Assembly (NCBI RefSeq): GCF_963678635.1
Contig: NC_087070.1
Location: forward strand, 9,830,539-9,894,538
Reading direction: 5' to 3'
Length of the DNA: 64,000 nucleotides
DNA from: Symsagittifera roscoffensis
Lineage: Eukaryota; Xenacoelomorpha; Acoela; Convolutidae
In this document: piece by piece, positions 46,301 to 55,800 of the stretch
Layout of the letters: every line of letters starts with the position of its first letter
How positions within the stretch are numbered: the stretch's first letter is position 1
The notes under the pieces: model-generated
Told to the model about the DNA's origin: nothing
Database searches by the model: none
What the model saw: only the letters and a program-made list of their open reading frames with translations
Program-made: the position numbers and the translations under genes

Positions 46301-49300
46301 ATCACTAATGGGTTTTGAGCCGTGAATATGTGGGTGATACATGTCATTGTTTTGTGGCGTTAAGAAGCAATTTGACAGGTTTTGGTTTTCTGATGATTTC
46401 AAAATAAAATTTGAAGCTGATGCCTAAAATTATGTTTCTGTTACCTGAAATCGTTCAGAGTCCGTTCGTCATGTTTTCTTTATAAATTATATCATCATCA
46501 AATGAGTTGAATCGCAGAAGGAAAAGCGAAGAAAACTGCTATTGTTTTCGGATTTTGTACCCAGTTTGCTTAGGTTTGAATATCGACAACATGATCAAGA
46601 CGTGCAGCAACTTCGCGGTGGTTGTGAATGACGAGAAACGGAAGGGAGTCTTTACTAACCTCGCTCTTTTCCTCGACAGATTTTTCGACGCCCAGGTATC
46701 CATAATCAATCCAAATTCAGGAGCTTCAGGGTCAAATTTATAATCAACCGAGGGGGAACGTTTTGTGTAATCGGGATTCGCTCGTATGAATTCAAATCAA
46801 GAGTTTATTCGGTTGCGCAAACATTTGCCATCTGTTCATTTTTAGAGGAGATTTTGGTTTGACAAGATTTGAAAAGTGGACTTTTATAATTCTTAACAAT
46901 AAAATATTATCTGTAGAGGGATTTGGTAACTATGGAAATTTTCTTATTGAATATCTCTAGCATATGTATACAAATTTTACACCTTTGGTAATAACCAAGT
47001 CAACTTACTATCTACATGAGACTCAATTTTTGAGGTTGATTGACCAAATATCGTGTTGTAAATTAGTGCCGTATAGGGGGGCACTTAGGAATAATTTAGC
47101 AACAAGAGAGAATCGAGGGAAGCGCAACCCCCCCCCCCTCCCGTGCACTCTGGTCTGACTAGTTTTTATTGCGTTTGTTTTCAGGCTCTGAACAGCAAGA
47201 GGCAGCGTGGAATTGTTGCCCGTCTGTGCTCTTGCTTCAGTCGCAGCAGTGGGAACTACTTGGGAGTGGGATACCTGTTGACCAAATTGGCCTACCTCAT
47301 CAACGTCACTCTTCAGTTCCTCTTCATGACCATCTTCCTCGGAAGGTCAACCCAGTTCGAGAGTTTCGGCCTCAGTGTCACCAAGTTCATATCCGAGGGG
47401 ATGGTGTGGGAGGACTCCAGCAGGTTAGCAAACAAAAAAATCACCCGAATAAGTTATAAACAAAATGAAAACCATGTAAACTCTTTGAGAGGAGTACTTG
47501 GCTTTGTTTAATATACATGATACTTGGTCGAAGAGAGGAGCTTTTTTCATTATATGAAGCTGTTTTATAGGCTTTAAATGTTGTTTTAAAAGACGCAGGT
47601 ATAAATTACAAATGATTAATGAATTCATTGCGTCAGTGACGCTATACAGACAGTTCTTGTCTATCTAGTATCACCCCATGCTGGTGACCGATTGTTTAGC
47701 AGCAGACCAATTTTTTAGCATAAAAAGTCAAAAATGATTTTTTAGCAAACCAACGTAGTGAAGTGATGCATGATTGATTGACAGATTCAAAAAGACGTTC
47801 AATCTTGGGCTTAGCTTCCCCCGATTTATAATAATGTGGTTCCTGCGAATTGCAGAGTAGCTTTTGGTAGGCTTTAGCAGGCCTGTCGTAGGATAGTCCA
47901 ATTGTTTTTTCTCCCAACATTCCAGACTGTGTTATTTTGTTTAGCCAAGCTCTTTTTTGAGACTTAAGACCGTTTTTTTTGCGTCCGAACTTTCATGTGG
48001 TACCACTATTGGAGCCAAATTTGGTCAGGCAGTGGTAGACCTGAAGCTAGAGGTCAAGTGAGAGCGCGTCCTTATACACTATCATTGCCATGGAATGGGA
48101 TCGAATACACGATCTGACGATTTCAGAGTGATCGCCTTACCACTATGCTAAGTTCCTCTGTTTGTTAACAAAATAATCAAATTTGAAAACTCTTGTACAA
48201 TAGCCTAAATTAGCGGTAAAACAAAGAATAAAGCGCACAGTCAACCTCGTGTCGAATGGAAGCGCAGCAGAGCAAGCAGTCGCTTACCGCAAATGCCGCG
48301 TTTGAAGTTAGTGTTTTGACTTGCTAATTGTTCTGAGTCTGCTAAAAGATTGATTTGCTAAAATCCCTAGCACCCCTTCATGATGGCTTCCTTCACAATA
48401 AGGAAAAACTTGTTGAGCTTAAACTATGTAACTATATCGTGAACAACAGCTTATAGAACATTTTTCATTCCATTACTTTTGGTTCAAAACTTTTAGTTTT
48501 ATCGAATGGGCTTGTGTCGGAGTCGTGTTATCATGATCATATGGTGGCTCGTCACGGAGCCGAATACCAAAATAGCCGAAAAAAACCGTTGCCGGATAGC
48601 CGAAAAATAAATTCGTTACTGGATAGCCGACTTTTTTTGTTCCCGGATAGCCCAAATCTTTTTTGATCCCATAGACAAAAAAATTCGACTCGATCCACAC
48701 CAAAATATAAGAGCGCTGAAAATTTCAAATTATTTTATCATATAATAAAGAAAAAATTTTTACCACCATAACCAATGCTCCACATCCCAAATAAATCTAT
48801 AGACCCCAGAGTAGAAAAGTTATATAATCAAGGAAACTATTTTTTTAAAATTGAGAAACCCATTGATCTTAATTGGATCGGCTTAAACTAATTTATCCCA
48901 AAACGCTGTAAAAATTTTATTGTTGAGAAAATTTTGCGACGGAGGCAAACATTTTAAATAATGTTGGCAAAAAATTTAGGTTTTGCTCACTTTTTTGGCG
49001 CCTGCTCCCTGCGTCCATCTCAAAACAGGTATTTAGTTTTGCTCTTATTTGATTATTTACTAGATAGACGAAAATTTCTTGAATCCCTGGTAAAAGAAAA
49101 AAAAAATTGTTGGAGAGCCGAAAAAAGTTCCCGGATAGACGAAAAAAAATTGTTTACGGATGGCCGAAAAAATATATACTGTGTTTTTCAAGCAGTCGCA
49201 TTTTTACTGCTTTCATTTTCCAAGAAATAAAAGCTCTTACGCAAAGAAAATGTTTCGTGTCTACTCGATTTTTGGTAAAATAAATTCCGAAAAAAAAACA

Positions 49301-49853
49301 AGATTGTTCGAATAAAAGTGGCCTAAACTTTGAGACGGATTTGCTTTTTTAATCAAAATTTGTTTTGTTGCTAATTAACTTAGCAAGAGACTTTTAGTTT
49401 TTTCAGCTATTCGGGAATAGGGCTCTGTGGGTACGCACCGATCATATATGAGCAATCAAAACCTTGTTTTCAGGTGATCGAAATTGACATTTTTTGAATG
49501 GTTTTTGTAATCCATGGCAATCAGACCCGGCTTTGTTTTTTTGGTTTCTACTGAGCAGGGGTGGGTCTAGGATTTCCTTGAGGGGAGGGGGCGTGTGGGG
49601 TCGAATTTATAAAAAAATACTATTCGAAAACCTTGTCGACGTTTTTCTTTTAGTTCGACCCAATTGATTTTCCGAGCGCTCACAGAGAATTTGAAAACCA
49701 AGTTTTGACAAAAGTGTTTGCACCACAGGCAAATTTCATGTCAAAAGTGCCGTTTTTGGAAAACTTTGACCAAAAATTGCGTTTTTTGCCGCGCTCTCCT
49801 CATCAAAATGAGTATAATTTGTAGATTTAGGGATTGCTTCTCTAGGTTCGTTT

Positions 49854-49892
<39 letters not shown>

Positions 49893-52800
49893 ATCTCTTA
49901 ACGACACCGCAAAGTGGTCTTTTGGGTAGTTAATTCAGCGGGGCAACCGAGATTCACTACTTTCCACAATCCCGAAAGATTAAACTGATGGCAACTATTC
50001 TGTACTGTATTATGTTACTTCCCCCTTTGTCTACTGCTCTTAGGGTTGTCTCATCCGCTCTCACGATCGCAAGAATTTCCAATTGTATTCAAAATAAGAA
50101 ATTGCAGAAAAATCTAAGTGGCCAAAATTTAATCAAATGATCTTCTCGAAATGAAAGGGTCCGCGATCAATCAACCCAATTGCCTGGATGCAATTCAATT
50201 TCCAACTAAGTCAACTTAACAATTGTTTTTCTCTGGAGAATCCTACTTAACTAGTTGCACACAATAATTCCACAAAAATACTAAGTTCGACATGTTAAGA
50301 TTAATATTGTCTCTACGGATCACTCTTGCTTTGAGGTACTTTGACTGATTTCGCTAACTTCACAAATCGCTGTTCTCAACTCTGATGAGAATCGACTACT
50401 CTATTCTAAACCTAATTCTGTTCTCTTATTAACAGAGAACCAACTTTGCTATAATTGTTCTCAGTACCAATTGTTCTCTAACTAACAATGAGTACCCAAC
50501 TACTCTCACTAGTAGGTATTAATCGTTCTGTAACAAATAATTAGAACGCAACTGCTCTCAGTAGTAGCTAATTTTGCTGTGCCTAATTGTATGCAACCCG
50601 TAACATTTTCGCCACAATTGTCATTTTGAGTTATAGTAAGAGTAACGGTCGTCCCTTTAAGTCTTGACATTCTCTTTCGTTCCCCTTTCGCAAAGTCTTA
50701 CTTGATTTCTTCCTCTGACGGTCCTATTCCTAAATTCCAATTCCTAAATTCATCAAAATTATTCCCGTCTAACTTGCCCAAATATCACGTTTTTTATTTA
50801 ATTATTCCAATAACGTTCCGACCTCCCAAGATTAACGGAACACTCTTTTTATGGGGAGCACATTCAACTCAAGCGTCTGAAATTCCCATTTATATTCTAT
50901 TCCAATCCCGACCTTCTAGCTATCAGGGTATCTTAATTTGCCTATTAGGAATCGAACGGTGGCAAAAAGACACCTCTGGGGAATTGAGTGAATAACCCGT
51001 CCATTCATGATATTTAGGAGACCTATTTACCATGATATGCTCCTATTACCGCCAATTTCCTTTGGGACTACTTTTCTTTAGTCTGGTTGAATTGATAATA
51101 ACAGCTCATTCGCCAAGCTAAGCTGAACCCAAAATTTGCCAAGTGCACTTTATTTAGTTCCACTAATTCTATGTTACGTTGTAAAAGCTATATCCTTTTC
51201 AGCTTCTGCTTCAGTTTACAAAAGAAAGGGTCCGTCCCAGCTATGAGCAAGTTGACAGATTCCTGTTTTCTTTTTTCCAAAGGGTTGGGGCTGGGGAAGG
51301 TTCCGCTTTCCGGTGTTAATCTTGGGGTTGCTTATGCAATTCTGTTCCAAAGCGCCCGAAAGTCATTTAATGGTCACTCCGGGGTCACCGGGGTCAATCA
51401 TTTATAATCGAGTTTAGAGTCCCACAGGGGTCCTACCTACCAAGTTTCATCCTTAATCCAATTCATACTTCCCAAGTTATCCCATTTCTAAGGTCCATTA
51501 TCACTTTTTCCGGGAACAAGCTATTTGCACCGCCAGAAGGATCCTCCAGAAGGGTCCGCCAGAAGAATTTTGCTCAATATGAAATTTGTTTTGGGGTCGA
51601 TGTCCAGTGTCTATTGCCGCAATTAAATTAACACGCACTCTCTTTTTATTTTGCGTAAATTGCACATTTTCGGTCTAAGGGGTGTTTTTCTCAAGTGCTA
51701 ATAACTTCCGGTCCATTTGCCGGACTTTATTCATATTACAATACGTGATATCGCTTACCACTGGCCATCATACCCCAAAGTTTCGGCTCCCTGCGTTCAG
51801 TGGGTACTTAGAAACTTTTTCCGGAAGTTGGGGTGGGCATAACACCGGAAGTAGGGGTCCACGGTAACTAGTGTTTCCAACTTAAGCTTTCCTCAACTAA
51901 ATCTATCACATGCTAAACTTCAAACTTCAGTCCCATTTCAATCGCTAGTTACCGAGTTTTTATAGGGCTATTGGCATTTTCGGTAACCGTTATCACTTGC
52001 ACCAGGGTGTCCTTAGGGTTCGAGGTTTTGCATGCCCGGGTCGAATCATCTCTAGTTTCATAAAGTTAGCTTCCTTAGTTTCCATTCGGGGGTAAATTAA
52101 ATTGGTACCGTCTTATAAATTTCAGCTGAGGAGGGACTAATTCTTTCAGAGTTTAACTTCTTTGGACTCGACCGTTTGTGTACTTTTCTACTTCTGCTAT
52201 TTATTAGTGAATACCAAGCCACGGACTACTCATTAACCTTTACTATACTGCATGCATTTTTCAAAGTAAAAATCTCAATCGAAAACTGAGTTTGGAGGAA
52301 AACTGTTAGGATCACCGATCCTACATAATATGGCGCTGATGATGCCTTTCGAAAATTTAGGTAATTTGAAAATTTTAGAAAATGGATGTCATAAAGTGAT
52401 GCCAAAAGGGGGACCCTTCGGTTGGTAAGGGGGTCGATTCCCTTAAATCCGCCCCTGCTGCTAATTTGGACGCCAGAATTATCTCAATTCAGTTTAGAGT
52501 TTAAAATAGAGCTCCCACATAACATAGGGTCCTCTGAAAAATAAGTGTTTTTAGAAAGACCTAAGTCCAACACTTAGCCTGCTGCCAACCACTTATACTC
52601 TTACCCCCCCATTTCCCTTTCCCCTGCCGTTTAGGTTCCCCCGTGTGACTCTGTGTGACATCAAGACCCGCCAGTTGGGGGATGTTGAAAAAGACGAGAC
52701 TGTGCAGTGCGTGTTGCCCCAGAACGTGTACATGGAGAAAGCGTTTGTGATTGTGTGGTGGTGGTATGTCATGCTCATTCTAGTGACAGCTGTCAATCTC

Positions 52801-55800
52801 TTCCAGTGGGTCATCCGCATATTCATGCAGCAGAACAACGTTAGATCTTCTTGGTTTATGCAATGAATGGTTTTTACGCAATTATTATGCAATCAATGCT
52901 TTTTTTTTGCAATTTTTATGCAATCAAAAGTTTTTATGCAATTATTATGCAATCAATGGTTTTTATGCAAAAAATAGTTTTTATTTTTATTGTTTGGTAC
53001 GCGGGCTATGGTGACCGTTATTTTAACCCTGGACCCAACAACGAGCGACGAATAGATCTCAGAAGGGCAACAACAACAACAACAACCGTTATTTTAACAT
53101 AGGGATGAAAACGCATAAAAATTTGAAACTTTGAAATAAATTCAATTACATATTAGCCTATCAGATTTCACGATAGAAATACCAACCTTTCTATGCCGGC
53201 TATCCATCTCATTATTTTATATTAAGAATTTGGTTGTAAATGAGCGCATCAAAAGAATTGACTTAGCGTTTTTTTTGTTCCAAAAAATAAAAAAAATGAA
53301 TAAATAGTCATGCCATGTGGCAAAAAAGGCCGGGCTGAACTGTTCTTCCAGTTAATTTAAAACCACGGTAATAATTTTTCTTCCAGAACTGCAAATTTAG
53401 GTACAAAAAGCACGCGATGACACGTTAACAAAAATTTTCCCTGAATAAAACCCTGAATCGCACTTATGGCCAAGTGAAAAGCTTTTTGGTTGAATAATTG
53501 AAAAAATAATTGAGATAAAGAAGATTTTTTTTTTCATTTTTTCTTCATTTTATCCCCCCACGTGCTATGCAAATAACTAAGAGTGTGTTTAGCGTCTCGT
53601 ATTGTGATAATGGGATTAAATTGCTGGCTTCATTTCAATTTGGAACTCATTATTTTGCTTCTTACATAAGTTTTAAATACACAATATATCGCACTTTAAT
53701 TATCTCAAATTGGCCAAATTAGCCATTTTCAAACGCCCGTTATTTTACGAAAAATGATCGCAGCTTCGGATAACAATATTTCTCAGATGGTATAAAAAAC
53801 GCCGTCAAAAACGCTTAGTCAACGAGACGAAAATTGACTGAATAAAAAAACACACCAATCATAGATATTTCGCACTTTCTTCAAAAGTCGGAACACAAAA
53901 GCAAAAAAAAGCTTATGCTATTTTATCTATATGCTATTTTATACAGACTCGTGGGCTATAAGTATTTGCTGTTGATTTATCTCCTTACGAAGGCTCAGAA
54001 ATAATATTGAAAACAACGAATTAATTATCCATAAGATTACATCGGAACTTAATGCTAGTTGAAATTTTTGTTGAAAATTTAAAAGATTTGCCATATTTAA
54101 ATGTAAGAAAGAAACGGAATATTTGTGCTCGGGTGGGTTTTTTTCTTCAGAAAAAATTCGACTTTTTAACTAGCATTTTTCGACGGAAATTTGAAAATAT
54201 CATTCAAAAGGTATTGTTGCCTTGAGCTTAAATTTGAAAAGATATTTCACCTGTAATCATTTTCCCTAAACTTATGGGTGTTTAAATGTTGCCATTTTGG
54301 CCAATTTGGGACAATTAACGCTCGGTATATTTCGCAATATAAACGCGTAAGCAGAGATTTAATCCGTCTTAGAAATCGTTCCAAATTGTTTGAAGGAAGC
54401 TCATTTGCAATAATTGATTAGTTACGTGTATGGCGTGTAGGGGGATGATTTTTGCAAAAAAATTTCAAATTTTCTTTTTTTTTGTTTTCTTTGATTAAAT
54501 TTAATTTTTTTTTGTAATTAAAGCCCCATAGACCTTAAAAAGACAGTCGGAACATTCAAGGCTTTGCCCTGATACGAGCAGTATTGTGTTCATTTTGGCA
54601 TTATTGGAAGAGGAAAAAGAGCCAAAAAAAGTTTGACCGAACTGGAAAGATTGAAAGACTGTTTTGAAGAACAGTTTGAGAAGATGATTGGTACTCGTAA
54701 AAATTTTTGTCTTTTTTGTTCCGACTTTTGAAGAAAATGCAAAATATCTATGATTGGTGCGTTTTTTTATTCAGTCAATTTTCGTCTCGTTAACTAAGCG
54801 TTTTTGACGGCGTTTTTTATACCATCTGAGAAATATTGTTATCCGAAGCTGTGATCATTTTTCGTAAAATTACGGGCGTATGAAAATTGCTAGTTTGGCC
54901 AATTTGGGATAATTAAAGTGCGATATATTGTGTATTTAAAACTTATGTAATAAGCAAAATAATGCGTTCCAAATTGAAATGTAGCCAGCAATTTAATCCC
55001 ATTATCCATATCCGAGACGCTAAACACACCCTTAGTAATTTACATAGCGTGTGGGGGATAAAATGAAGAAAGTTTTTTTTAATAAAAAATCTTCTTTATT
55101 TCAATTATGTTTTCAATTATTCAACCAAAAAACATTTCAATTGGCCATAATTGCGGTCGGATCATTCAGGGTTTTGCGTTAGTTTGCGAGCAGTCCTTTT
55201 AGTTATTTAATTCAAGTCAAAATAATTGTCGACTTTCTGATTCAGATATTAAGGTCGCTCCTACCCGGAATATATGCGTTTCTTTTTGCGTTTTTAATGA
55301 ATTTAATGAATTTTTTAAAATAATTTCTTTGCTTTTTTGCAGCGTGAATTTGTGAAGGGGTACCTGCGTGCGATTGACAAGTACCCCATGACCCGGGAGG
55401 AGGTGAGGAACAGACCTGGGATCCGGATGAAGATGGGCTACTTTGTGACCCACTACCTCATGCAGGACGGGGTGTTCGTGCTCAAGTTGGTCAGTCGAAA
55501 TGTGTCTTCCCTCATGATGAGTCAGATCATGGGACAGATATGGCAACACTTCATCGTCAGTATTAATTATGGTCACAGTATTTAAAAAGTAAACAAGTCA
55601 TAAAGAAGACAAGTCATAAAGTAGACTCGTCATAAAGTAGACAACTACTATATCAACCAATCAGAATCGAGAACAAGAAGCAAACTTAGGAAACTTAATT
55701 ATTTATTTCCTGAGTTTGCTTTCTTTTATCGCTTCTGATTGGTTAATATAGTAGTAGTCTACTTTCGACCGGTATGAAATAAAGGTTGTCTACTTTTTGG

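Larger units (their letters stand above)
49820..52325 (+). mobile_element. 2.5-kb insertion with LTR-like ends inside the hAT-like MITE
   Basis: The insertion begins TGTAGATTTAGGG and ends GATCCTACA, i.e. TGT...ACA. It is flanked by TAATT (49815-49819) and TAATA (52326-52330), a near-match 5-bp duplication. It has no long frame and is less AT-rich than its surroundings. It contains a TC microsatellite (49853-49900), a series of hairpins (50373-50567) and a terminal hairpin TAGGATC-ACC-GATCCTA. A solo LTR or a terminal-repeat element without coding capacity is the likeliest reading. It lies in innexin intron 5. Confidence 0.5.
49556..52457 (+). mobile_element. hAT-like MITE, CAGGGGCGGAT family, copy 3, interrupted
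   Basis: The left part (49556-49819) starts CAGGGGTGGGTCTAGGATTT, and the right part (52326-52457) ends TTAAATCCGCCCCTG, the inverted terminus. Joined, they follow the order of the other copies. A 2.5-kb unrelated segment sits between them. Confidence 0.65.

Noticed and set aside
46507-46743. Independent small gene
   Set aside because: Its central part is innexin exon 4 (46574-46695), confirmed by phase on both sides; the rest is intron read-through.
48099-48172. Working tRNA gene on the minus strand
   Set aside because: Box A and B match, but the T-stem is unpaired and the anticodon loop has 9 bases.
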